Shown in pieces: positions 32,043 to 42,446 of a stretch of DNA of 64,000 bases. Both the position numbers and the translations under genes were made by a program. The notes under the pieces are model-generated. The model made no database searches. It was given only the letters and a program-made list of their open reading frames with translations, and had not been told where the DNA came from. The stretch is from Phaeosaccion multiseriatum (lineage: Eukaryota > Ochrophyta, other classes): NCBI GenBank assembly GCA_965112735.1, contig OZ218953.1, positions 3,224,001-3,288,000 on the forward strand, written 5' to 3'. Position 1 is the stretch's first letter; each line of letters starts with the position of its first letter.

Positions 32043-35000
32043 TGTGTGATATCTCCCGATACTTCCCCACATGCTGGTGCCACAGGAATTGCTCACTCTC
32101 TCTTCTATATTCATCTCTCCCTCTCTGTCTCTCTCTCTCCCCCTCTCTCTGTCTGTCTCTTTGCTGTCGCCTGGATATTGGGATTTTTTTCCCATCACTC
32201 ACCCCACCCCCACCCAATACACACACAGACACAGGAGATTACGACCCTGGAGAAGCGGCCGCGGCTGACGAGTCCCTCGCTCGCCACGGGCATCGTCGGC
32301 ACCTTAGAGAGCACTTTCGTGTCCTCGTACTTCGAAGAGATGAACTGTTGGCTGCCCTACATCAGTGAGGCCAGGTGCGTTCCTTTTCTTCCTTCCCCAC
32401 TACCTACCTACTTACCTACCTATCCCAGCTACGCCAGCACCTGAACGCACCCGTCCCTCCTTCTCCCTCTGTATGGCATGGCAGATTCCGCGACTCCCTC
32501 ATGAAGGTCATCTGCGGTATGCACGCCACCGCAGCAGGAGGCGGCAGCCAAAGCGTAAGTTTGTTGGAGTGCCCAACAAAGAGAAGCAGGATGTAGGCGG
32601 TTTGCGTTAGAGCCTGCAGAGGCGCGCTCTACCTTTATCGGGAGGGGAGACCGTTCCCCTCCCGGCCTCGCTGCCACTCTTGCCCGATCTCCAACTGTTG
32701 CTGCTGGTGGTCAAGTCGTCTGCCTGCAACCGCATCACCTTCTCCACGCCCTCCCCTCCCCTCTCCCTTAACCCCCCCCCCACCCCCCCCCTCCCCTCTC
32801 TCGTGCGTGTTGATGTCCCCCCCGCCCCCTTCTTCGGATCAATCATCTCCACAGCAACTCGCACAGACGGGGGCGAGTCCAGCCCCGGTGGATCTTGTTT
32901 TTATATGGAGTGTCATTGCTTTCGGGGCCTCCATTCGAGGTATGCCGGTGTATGAAGTCATCAAATACGTGGAGATTGCGAGGCGTGCAGTGGGGCAGTG
33001 CTCAGACCCCAGCAACAAGGATCACCTTCGCGCCAAGGTATGTGTGTATACGAAGAAAGGATGAGGGTAAGATAAATCTTACATGAGTGCGTACTTGGTA
33101 TGAGGAGGAGGGGCGGGACGGGGGTCAGCAGGTCAGCAAATGGTGTAGCCTATAGTACCCAAAAGCATATACCGCATACCAAGCAAAGCTAGAACGAAGA
33201 AAGTTCCTTGCTGCGTTTTGCGTCCGCGACACACGCACGCACTCACACTTCAGGCACTCACTCACTTACTCAAGCCACCCACTTACTCACCCACCACCTC
33301 TCACTCACTCACTCACCCACGCACCCACCCACTCGCGCTCCCACCTACCCACCTCTACTTTCCCAGTTCCTATTTGCCGCGGTACTGGACACGGTGGGCC
33401 AGCACGAAGAGTACCTTCTGGGCATAGATGAGTGTAGAACGCCTCTGCTACTGCTGGACCAACAGGGAGAGGAGGTGAGTGTGCGCTTTCCGCTTTGGGG
33501 GGGGGGGGGGAGGGAGGGAGGGAGGGAGGGAGGGAGGGAGTGCCGCCAAGTCAAAGCAGTCAAGAGCAAGAATTGGAATGATACGCGCGGATACACACAC
33601 ATACACGCACTCTCTCTCTCCCTAATCTCTCTTTCTCTTTCTTTCTCTTGCCTCTCTGTTGTATCTCTCTCTCAGGTTCGTGACATGATTTGCATCCTCC
33701 GCGCCAATGACGCCGGAGCCGTCGTCTTCGATGGCTCAGAGAAGGCCACAGCCACAGAGAAGATCCGAAAGGAGTACCACGTGTGAGTGTGTGATTGTGT
33801 GTGTGTGCATATGCGCGCGTGTGTGTGCGCGAGTGTGGTGTCTGTCGTGCCTCTCCTCGTCTCTCTGTTCAAGTCGTTTGGCTTTGTGGACACATCTGAT
33901 TGATTGATTGATTGATTGATGGACTGATTGATTGATTGATTCCTCTACTTCTGTGATACTGGTCCTGATACCGGGTACTTCGCAACTACCCATACGTCCC
34001 CACATTACGTCTTGACCCCTGTCATACTCATACTGGCACGCGTATTACCAACATGCGGCCCCTTTGTCCTGTCCTGTCCTGTCCTGTCCAGGGAGGGTGC
34101 TGTGGAGGACAGGACACCTTCGGAGGCGTTCATCGACGCCGTCTTCACGCTCGACGAGTACGCTCTGAAGCAGGTAATCTTACACCACTCAGCTCACTCA
34201 CTGCATTTTCATGGCACCCGATTGACACCAGCTCTGCCTTTTGCCTTGCCTTGCGTTCCCTTTTGTTGCCTGGCCTTGCTTTGCCTTGGATCAACTCTTG
34301 CTCTCCTTTTCATTGCTTATTTCTTTGGTGGGTCGTTTGGTTGTCTGTTTGTTTGTTTGCAGATGTCCGGGGAGGACGAGCTCGGCTTGAAGAAGGGGAT
34401 GGCAGCCATGGGCCCTCTCGTGGAGGACATTTATCAGCGGTCTGCCGCCTGTGGGGCAAACAAGGCATCTGCAGCCAGGCTAGAGGTCAGTGAGCGAGCG
34501 AGTGGAAGGGGAAGGAGTGAGTGAGGGAGGGAGGGAGGGAGGGAGGGAGGGAGGGAGGGAGTGACTGACTGACTGACTGACTGACTGACTGACTGACTGA
34601 CTGACTGACTGACTGACTGACTGAGTGGGCCCCTTAATTGGCAGGCGTTAGCGTTACGTCGATGACCCTCTTTGCAACACCCTCCCCCTTTGACCCCCCT
34701 CTTGTTGGCCCTCGGCGGTGAACGCACACGCTGCCTCGCCCCTCTGCCGCAGATATACGCCTGTTTGGCTCACTCCTTCGTGGCGGCCGGGCAGGTGGGT
34801 GGGTGTGGGGCTAGGGTGGGTGGGTGCGCATGTGGGTGGGTGGTGCAAGTGGGGCTGGGTTTTTTTCTGTCCTGCTTGCCATGTTGCCTCAGGCGCGCTG
34901 ACAGATTGTTGTTTGGGTGAGCGCAGCCGAAGAGGGGTGTGTTGTCCAAAGTCTTTTTCAGAGCTTTGCTTCGCTTCCCTAAACACAGATGAAGAGATCG

Positions 35001-35291
35001 CACGGAGTGATTTGCTTTGCTCATATCTCTTACCGTCTTTCGCACGCCTGTGAAGGAAGGACACATGGGGGGGGGGATGGCAGTGGATGAGGATGGGCCG
35101 TGATGGGGAGGGGGGTGGCAGTGGACGGACGGGCAGGTCATCACCAGCAGGCCGCCGTCGCATTTCAACGTGCTTTTCTATGCAATTGCTTGTGCCACAC
35201 AATCATTGTACTGTAGCGCTCCTACCTGGTTAGATGATGCTGCTGATGTCACTTCTTTGTTCATTATGATGCTCTTGCTGTTGTTAATGGG

Positions 35292-35334
<43 letters not shown>

Positions 35335-35816
35335 GCTGGTGTCGCCGTGCTCTCCTTGCTGCAGATTGAGAAGGGCATGGAGTGGACCCGCATGGCACTT
35401 GATACTCTCGAGGATAACGAGGGGCTGATCAGGGTGTCCCACGTAAGTTGGAATGGGGGCGTAGATGCCCTACCTAACGAGGCCGGGGAGGAGCTGCAAG
35501 AACACCACAGCCGCTCACCAGCCAGCCAGCCATGGACTGCCTTTTTTCTTTCTTGGATAGATACGGAGATGAGAGAGTCTTCATCCGTCCATTCTTCGCC
35601 TCCGCCCTCTTTTTATTGGCTGCTGCCCCTTGTTCCCTCTGTGCCTGTGGCTGGCGACTACCCTACAGTACCAACACGGGGTGCACATCATGGCTTACTT
35701 GGCCCTCACTATGGGCAACGTCGGTGTGTACAACCGCTTCAGAAGGGTGCACAACGACGTGGACTTCTACCTCGACAAGATGCCTCCTGCCGCTGAGGTC
35801 AGTTAGTCAGTCGTCT

Positions 35817-35858
<42 letters not shown>

Positions 35859-35997
35859 CATCAGTACTTCACCCTCTCCTCACATGTGCCTCTCTCTGTC
35901 TTTCGCTGCACACACACAGGCCAAGCACCACAGCATTTGCAGCAACTCTTTCTGCCTCAACATCCTGGCCAGTTACCCACTGGATGGGGCGATGTAG
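31122..35997 (+). CDS. Zn2Cys6 (fungal-type binuclear cluster) transcription factor
   Basis: Twelve exons: 31122-31937, 32235-32374, 32485-32554, 32855-33037, 33367-33474, 33676-33782, 34092-34173, 34363-34485, 34753-34794, 35365-35442, 35669-35797, 35920-35997; 651 aa with closing phases. The zinc cluster is complete: C-D-F-C-H-K-K-K-R-K-C, then C-A-L-C-L-S-S-N-R-E-C (residues ~230-260), preceded by a His/Tyr/Gln-rich and polyalanine N-terminus. The C-terminal ~380 residues are helical and unrecognised (SSYFEEMNCWLPYISEAR; VFIWSVIAFGASIRG), in the position of the fungal regulatory region. Likely a nuclear DNA-binding regulator of CGG-type sites (family knowledge); target genes unknown. Exon 9 is only 42 bp. 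Confidence 0.85.
34561..34624 (+). repeat. (GACT)n tetranucleotide microsatellite in TF intron 8
   Basis: Sixteen or so copies of CTGA/GACT, directly preceded by a (GGGA)n run at 34523-34560, inside the intron between 34485 and 34753. Confidence 0.95.
35292..35335 (+). repeat. (GTT)n microsatellite in TF intron 9
   Basis: Fourteen or more GTT repeats located about 30 bp before the acceptor at 35364. Confidence 0.95.
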
Positions 35998-37045
35998 GGG
36001 GGATCGGGAGCCTCCATTATGTAGTGTTCTACGTCAGGGCATAGAACATATGCACATATACACTACAACGGGTTGCCCTGTTTTCATATAGATATTTCAA
36101 GTTCAGGGGCCATTTAGGAAAAAAGAATATGGAATAGAATTCTTTTGGGGTTGCAGCTTTTGCAGTATGTACCTTTTTAGAGAAGGAAGGAAGGAAGGAA
36201 GGAAGGAAGGAAGGAAGGAAGGAAGAAAGGGCCCCCTACTTGTTCTCAGTCATGCAGAGCCGCCCCGCCCTCTTTCTCGTCTCCCTTCTAAGCTGTATGT
36301 AACCGCAGCAGGGCAGACCCTCCCCTACCTCAGACAAACACGGAGGGGGAGGAGGAGGATGAGGAGGCCGCTTTCCTTTCACTCCGACGTGATCGAGTCG
36401 GTCCTCGGCGATTCTACTCAAGTCAAGCGGCAAGCAGTGCTGGGGCTTTTGCTGCCATCCTGACCAGTACCACGACAGAGAACCCACCCATCCATCATCG
36501 GCTGCGGCCAGCATGAGTTTCAGCTTATTAGTCCCATGTGGGGGGACCCCCGTGCGAAGGGCGCTTAGAGGTTACACCACACTACACTGTAGCCACAGGG
36601 AATGGACAGCGACCCGGACACCTGCTGGCACAGACGGAGGCCCGCACCACCCCGCGGATCCTCACAGCTATCAATGGTAGCAAGGGATGGAGATAAAGAT
36701 AAAAATCGTACAGACCGAGTTACCAGAGAAAGTTGAGAGGTGAGGTGAAGTTGGAGCCAGTAGTACGGTCCATTTAGATTAGAAGAAGGGGAAATCGACT
36801 TCTTTTATCGGGTCGATATTGCGGTGTTGCGGATCGATATTGGATCATGGGATCGATGTTGCTTAAGGTCGAAGGAACTGAACTGAGCTGAATCCCCATG
36901 CAATTTTTAATCTTAAAAAAAGGAAGTACGCTCAGGAAGTCATATACGCGCTGCTCGGAAGGAGTGCCCCGGCCTCAATATAGGCGCGTTACGTCTCGCA
37001 CATGTACACTGGGCACGATACATACAAATCACATGAGTCGCCAGA
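35998..37045. other. intergenic region between convergent TF and mTERF-like genes
   Basis: Holds a (GAAG)n microsatellite (about 36182-36225) and a short patch of GGATCGATATTG-type words (about 36805-36865). No open frame with recognisable domains. Terminators of both converging genes are expected here. Confidence 0.5.
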
Positions 37046-38305
37046 TCAGGAGGAAGCAGCGACACGAATCCGCATCCTCTTGATCCAGGCATCAAACTGC
37101 TCCTGGCCGGCCTGACACACCCCTCTCGCGTGCTTCTCGAAGACCGGCTGAATACCGTGTGCCCGGAGTAGCTCCAGGCGCGGCTTTATCGTCTTCTCCA
37201 CTGAGAAACCGCGCTCCAAGCGGGGTAACTCGAGGCCCACTTCCTGACTTGCTGCCCCCTCCATCTCCTCGAGTAACACAGCAGCCAGCGCCTGAAGCTT
37301 GCGTAGGTTTGTTGACCTGATCACCTTCCGGGTGGAGATTCGATCCCATTCTTCCTCTGATAAGCCCAGCTCCTCCATGAAAAAGACCCGCTTGTCCTCC
37401 ATCAACAGCTCCGGGCTTCGAAAGAGCTGCCGGTCCAACCAGCGAGTGAACTTGCTGTTCGAGAGCTGGCACACTAGATGGGCGTGCTTCTCAAAGACCG
37501 GTCGGACGCCATTCTCCTTCAGCAGCCGCAGTCTCGGCTTGAGATTGGTCTCCACGTTGTGCTTGACGAGGCGGGGGAGCTGCAGACCGACTTGCCGCGG
37601 ACTGGCACCGTCCATTTCCTTCATTAGCAGCGCGGCAAGGGCCTGCAGCTTGGTGAGGCTCGCCGCATTGAGTCTCTTGGCCGTGGCTTCATCACTCGTC
37701 AGCAGACCGACCCAGTCGGTGTCAGAGAGCCCTAGCTCCTCCATGAAAAAGCCCCGCTTCTTCTCCATCAGCACCTCTGGGTGTTTCTGCATCCAGCTTG
37801 CAAACTTTTTGTTCGTCATGCAGCAGATTGCCTTGGCGTGGGCCTGGAAGTTTGGCGTAATGCTCTGCTCGCGTAGCAGCTCAATCCTGGGTACAATTGT
37901 CTCTTCCACACTGAATTTGGCCAGCTCCGGTAGCCCCAGTCCAACCTCCCTCGCCGTGGCGCCCTCCATCTCCTGCATGAGAACCGCAGCAAGGGCTTCC
38001 ATCTTCTTTTGGCTTGTTCTTCGTAGCATCTTCTCCGTATTGGCGACGTCGAAGAACCCCTCCCACTCCGCCGCAGAGAGACTCAACTCCCTCAAGAACC
38101 ATGCTCTCTTCTCCAGCAGCCTACGCTCCTGGACGCTCATACTCGTGGAGCTACTGCTGCTACTACTGCTACTACTACTACTACTGCTACTCCTGGAGCT
38201 CTGTCCCCATCCTCCCCCGCGATACCGAGCCACAACGCCACTCCCAAAGCCTTGCGCGCCGAGAGCGAGGCAGAGAAAGAGGCCCCCCCTTACCACAGAC
38301 CGCAT
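37046..38305 (-). CDS. mTERF-like helical repeat protein, probable plastid targeting
   Basis: Single exon, 419 aa, minus strand. Three modules of ~120 residues share the pattern kPEVLMEKKRGFFMEELGLS, then KLQALAAVLMqEMEGA, evGLeLPrL, and a FEKHA.lvCq.s..kF..W segment. The P-E-x-L-M/F-F-x-E-E-L-G-L pattern resembles mTERF-type helical repeats of organelle nucleic-acid-binding proteins, but this assignment is tentative. The N-terminus (RGGLFLCLALGAQG followed by F) reads as a signal peptide whose cleavage region (A-Q-G-F) resembles the heterokont plastid ASAFAP motif, followed by a basic, Ser-rich transit-like stretch. A poly-Ser run is encoded by an (AGT)n tract at ~38150-38190. Confidence 0.6.
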   Translation of the reverse strand: MRSVVRGGLFLCLALGAQGFGSGVVARYRGGGWGQSSRSSSSSSSSSSSSSSSTSMSVQERRLLEKRAWFLRELSLSAAEWEGFFDVANTEKMLRRTSQKKMEALAAVLMQEMEGATAREVGLGLPELAKFSVEETIVPRIELLREQSITPNFQAHAKAICCMTNKKFASWMQKHPEVLMEKKRGFFMEELGLSDTDWVGLLTSDEATAKRLNAASLTKLQALAALLMKEMDGASPRQVGLQLPRLVKHNVETNLKPRLRLLKENGVRPVFEKHAHLVCQLSNSKFTRWLDRQLFRSPELLMEDKRVFFMEELGLSEEEWDRISTRKVIRSTNLRKLQALAAVLLEEMEGAASQEVGLELPRLERGFSVEKTIKPRLELLRAHGIQPVFEKHARGVCQAGQEQFDAWIKRMRIRVAASS

Positions 38306-39127
38306 TAGCCTTCCCCAATGAGCTTGCTCTTGTGTTTAGCTCTCGACCGCTCGTACATGCCGACTCAGGATCGACTCCTCTAGGAAGAAAAGGGAGTACC
38401 GAGGGGGAGAAAGGAGAAAGGGTAAGGGGTTTTGCGCCATCTGTGATTGGTGTACCAACACGCCCTCCTTATTTATTTTTTGCTTCTTTTTTCTTTTTTT
38501 ACTTTTGACAAAGGGACGCGAAACAGCAGAGTACCGCTGACAAAAGGCAAGACACCTTGCATATAGGAAACAGCAGAGTACCGCTGACGAAAGGCAAGAC
38601 ACCTTGCATATAGGAAACAGCAGAGTACCGCTGACGAAAGGCAAGACACCTTGCAGAAATCTCTCTGTCTGCTGGTCATGTAACACAAAAGTGTACTGAT
38701 GGGCTTTAAGTGTGCTTCTGCAGCACGGGTGGTATTCCGCGAACAGCTACCAACCCTCCTCCCCTGCGACTAAAGTCCTCCTCTTAAACAACCCTCACTC
38801 GCTCATTGCCCCCCCCCCCCCACACTCCCCCCTCTCAGCCCCCCCCATCCCCTCCACCTAACTGTCTAATCCCTCGGCAATTCCCGGTCACCCACTCGCC
38901 CTTGCTCTATATGCCGAAGCACTCACTCACTCACCCCCTCCCCCCCCCGAGTGTTCATGCTCTTGTTCCTGACTGTTGTTACTGTGGATGACGGATGCTA
39001 TGGTTGGTGCGGTGCTTGCCTCGCCTCACTGCTTGTTCCGCCCTTCCACTTGCTCTCCTCCATGTATCCACTACGGATAAAAAGACACGCATACTAAATG
39101 CATGCGTCTTCCACTTGTGCTGCTTCC

Positions 39128-39160
<33 letters not shown>

Positions 39161-39619
39161 GGCTGCGGCTCCTGGTCTTCCACAGCACCTCCACCAGTTT
39201 GGCCCCTTCCCCCACCCCACTCCCCACCCTGCCCACCACCCCCCCTCCATCCCTTGAGGCGATTGTGATTCGTGTCCTCAATCCCCCAATTCCCACCCCC
39301 TCTCGTCTCTCGGGTGCCCCCTCTCCTTCCCTGCATAGCTGGACGAGGCCCATTCACCCCCAATTGTGTCCGCACTTGCTCCTCCCGTTTCTTCCTCCTC
39401 CCGCTGCTCGCTCACTGACCATCAAAGAGGTGGGTTGCTGCGCTCTCTCTCTCTCTCTCTCTCTCTGGGGCGTAGATCCGTGAGAACTCCACTCCGCATG
39501 CTGTGCCCAGAGCCACACTGCAGTGCCAAGCACACCTCGACACACACCAGAGCGCAGAGCAGCACGATACCGGCGAGCCTCGCCATTCCCCCACCTTCGC
39601 CGGCCGCGAATTTACCCCA
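38306..39619. other. intergenic region upstream of the mTERF-like gene
   Basis: Contains a 47-bp tandem repeat (annotated), C-homopolymer-rich stretches (38811-38821, 38941-38949), a (CTG)n run (39134-39160) and a (CT)n run (39442-39466). No supportable gene. The promoter of the mTERF-like gene (38306 upward) and the 3' flank of the SERBP1-like gene fall here. Confidence 0.5.
38521..38655. repeat. 47-bp direct tandem repeat, just under three copies
   Basis: Units start at 38521, 38568 and 38615, each beginning AAACAGCAGAGTACCGCTGA. The third is truncated at TTGCA. Copies are nearly identical (one A/G difference in the first). It lies 216 bp upstream of the mTERF-like start codon. Confidence 0.95.
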
Positions 39620-42042
39620 TCAAAGAGAGGGGAAGGCAGCCTCGTCTCCAACGTCAATGTCTGCCCCTGGGCGGTTGGCGCCGAAAGTCCTTGCTCCTCC
39701 AGCCGCGTAGCCGCCTCCGCCTCCTCCTCGGCCTCCGCGGTCACCGCCGTACCCTCCGCCTCCTCGGCCACCCCTGTCGCCTCCGTCCCTGTCGCCACGT
39801 CCCCCTCCACGTCCCCCGCGTCCTCCTCCCCTGCCCCCGCCGCGGCCTCCTCCTCCTCCTCCGCTCTCCATGGGCGGTGCGCGGAAGCCCACGTCCTTAA
39901 ACTTGGTCCTGGTGCTCGAGCGCTGCGCCTTGGACTCCTTCTTACCACCCGCTAAGGTCTGTCACGCCATGTGCAGAGAGAGGGGTGGGGAAAAGAGGGG
40001 GTGGGGTTCAGAGTGAGGTAGTGGTGCGGAAAAGCTGGGCGAGGAGTATGAGCAGAGTACGATAGAATGCAAGTTTTTTTTCTTTAAGGTTGAAGAAAGG
40101 GTTGACTGTGCTTGTGAAATTGAGAGGGTGAGTGCGCCGAGCGTTGAGGCGTGAGAGTGAGAAAGGGAGAGAGTTGAGTACAGACCTTTCCACCAGAGGT
40201 CATGTACACATCCGTGGGCGCAACCTCCTTCTTCTTGAGCTGTCCGGACGAGAAGTCCGACACCTCCACAGTCTTGACGCTGCCCGAGGCCAAGATGGAG
40301 TCGAGCTCCTCTCGCTCGGAGGCCTTCTGGGCCTCGTACTCCTCGAGGGTGAGCTGAGGGACCTGTGAAGTGTGTGTGGTCAGGTGAGGTGAGGTGAGGT
40401 TAGGAAGGGAACAGCCACACAAAGGCACAGGGAGGGGAGGGCGGGGTGGGCGGGGAGGAGTGAGCAATGCAGAGAAGAAGGGGACACGCGAGCACCTGCC
40501 GAGTCAAGCTTGTACAGACATGCCGCCCGACACCAGGCCCACGCGTGCTCGACGAACATCGCCTCTGACTTGCAATAAGAAAAAAATTAAAAACAAGAAA
40601 TAACAAGCCCCCTCCACCTTAAGCTCTGCTCCAGAGTTGTGCTCCCCTCCCTTCCCCTCTTCCTCCCTCCCTCACCTCGGGCTCCTCCTCGACCTCGGGC
40701 TCAACGTCCTCGGCGCGCTGTCCTCCCGCCACTCCGTTCTCATCGGCGGTGGTGCCATCCTCACCGGTAGCCGCCACTCCTCCGAACTCTCCCCCCGTGC
40801 TGCCGGCGGCGGCGTCGTCATCGTTGCCCCAGTTGTGCGCTCCGCCTCCCTCCTTCTTCCCCTCCCGGCCCCTGCCAGTGCCCGAGCGGCGGTCGTAGCC
40901 CTCGCGTCTGTTGGATGGGCCGCCGTAGCCTCCACGTCCACCGCGTCCGCCGTGGGTTGAGCGGCTGTTTTGTTTTGTTTTGTTTGGGAGAGTGTTTGAT
41001 TGTTGAAGAGAAGCACAAAAGCGGGAGGGAGGGAGAAAAAAAAAGGCGTGAGCAGACAAGACAGGATCAAGAGATCGCTCGTTGCATTATCAGCATTCAT
41101 GGTTAGAGCACAAATCCTCCTCCAAAGCCTTTCCTCGTCCGATCAGAAGCGCAATACAAACACACACGCCGAAAGAAGATTTGTGTGGAGGAAGGACGCG
41201 AAAATAGTGGGCCAAACTCCCGTAGCAACTTACTGTCGGTCCTCCTTGTTGGCGTCCCCACCGGCCATGCCTGAGTCTCCCTGAGGTCTCCCCCGCCCGC
41301 CTCCCCTGTCCCCGCCATCCCTGTCTCCGCGGCCCCCTCCCCGCCCGGCCCCTCGTCCTCCACCCCTCCCTCCTCCTCCTCCTCCGCCACCAGAGGCAGC
41401 AGCAGCAGGGGCGGCCGGCTTCTTATCGCGGGGCTTCTTGGCCTCCTTGGCCTTGGTGGGCGCCTTGGTCACCTTGGGGGTGTCGTCCTCCTCATCGGAG
41501 TCGAGGGCGGAGAAGGGGTTGAAAGAAGACTGGGAAGGGGGGGAGGGCAAACCGAGCATGTAAGGGGGCAGGAAGGCAGGACCGACCAGAGTGGATAGGA
41601 GGATAGCGGCAGTGGATAAGTGAATTGATAGCAAAGAGGGGTGCATGGGACCAGTGGACGGCACGCAGAAGAGCAGCATGGACTGCCGGGCCATAGTATC
41701 CGAGAGAACCGAGGAAATGCGAGAACGCAAGACGACGCTCTTGTACCGCCTGCTCTTCCAAGCCACCATTCCCGAGATTCACCCTCGCACGTAAAGCGCC
41801 TTGCTACAAACACACGGGCATATGCAACCCTCTCCCATGCCCTCACCCCCGCCCAGCACCACACCCATCTTTGCTGTCCACAAGATAGCCCTTCCCTGCG
41901 CAAGAGCACACCCCTGCGCCTTCTTCAACACACGCGTAGAGATGTGTCAGGCATAGCCAAGCCAGCTGCTTCTCCGCAGCTCCCCCTCCTCTTCTCGCCT
42001 TGCTCCCTCAATCACCCGCCAATGCACCCCCTCACTCACCAT
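39620..42042 (-). CDS. HABP4/SERBP1 (Stm1-like) RGG-rich ribosome-associated RNA-binding protein
   Basis: Five exons on the minus strand: 42042-42040 (the ATG alone), 41529-41234, 40964-40676, 40362-40186, 39958-39620; 367 aa. The N-terminus becomes MSSFNPFSALDSDEED, typical of plant and algal family members. Family hallmarks: two RGG/RG-DRDGG blocks; the GYDRRSGTGRGRE segment with KKEGGGAHNWG; the LTLEEYEAQKAS block; and a C-terminal RGG box ending in DEAAFPSL. These proteins clamp idle 80S ribosomes and bind mRNA (family knowledge). The isolated start-codon exon is inferred from the donor ATG|GTGAGTG at 42039 and fits phase and N-terminal homology. The gene is divergent from the sulfatase gene. 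Confidence 0.83.
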
Positions 42043-42446
42043 TGGGTCTTGGTGCTGCTGCTGTAGAACGACTTACTTAGTGTGGGATTGAGGGGCCCAC
42101 CTCCCTTTACGTGCGAGGTCAGCACACAAGCGTCCGAAGAAAAGAGAAAGATTTGCTGTAGGGCGCGGTAAAGAGGCTTTAGTAGCGTGCTGCTGCTCCA
42201 AATCCAGGTAATCGTAGCCAAGCACTCCACAGAGGCCAATCAACCCCCCGGGAGAAATTCTAGCTGGAACTCAAACTCCTCCGACCGTTACACCATCCAG
42301 CTGGATAAGAGAGGGGTTGCTTTTCAAGACACCCGTTGTTCGTGCCGATACGCAAAGCACTGTGTTCCATGGTGTGGCCACACCAAGGGGCCGTGACGTG
42401 ATCGATTCCTAGGCCCGGCCGCCCTTCCCATTCGGACGCTTCCGAG
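42043..42446. promoter_or_regulatory. intergenic space between divergent SERBP1-like and sulfatase genes
   Basis: 404 bp between the two start codons, so it probably carries both promoters and 5' UTRs. No TATA box or named site was recognised. Confidence 0.4.

Noticed and set aside
37299-38321. 340-codon open frame on the plus strand
   Set aside because: It is the exact antisense of the mTERF-like gene, whose minus-strand frame shows repeated conserved modules and a signal peptide. The plus-strand frame is Ser/Arg-biased, as expected for a GC-rich antisense shadow.
38521-38655. Direct repeats resembling a small CRISPR array
   Set aside because: The 47-bp units are contiguous without unique spacers, and the genome is eukaryotic. 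It is a minisatellite.
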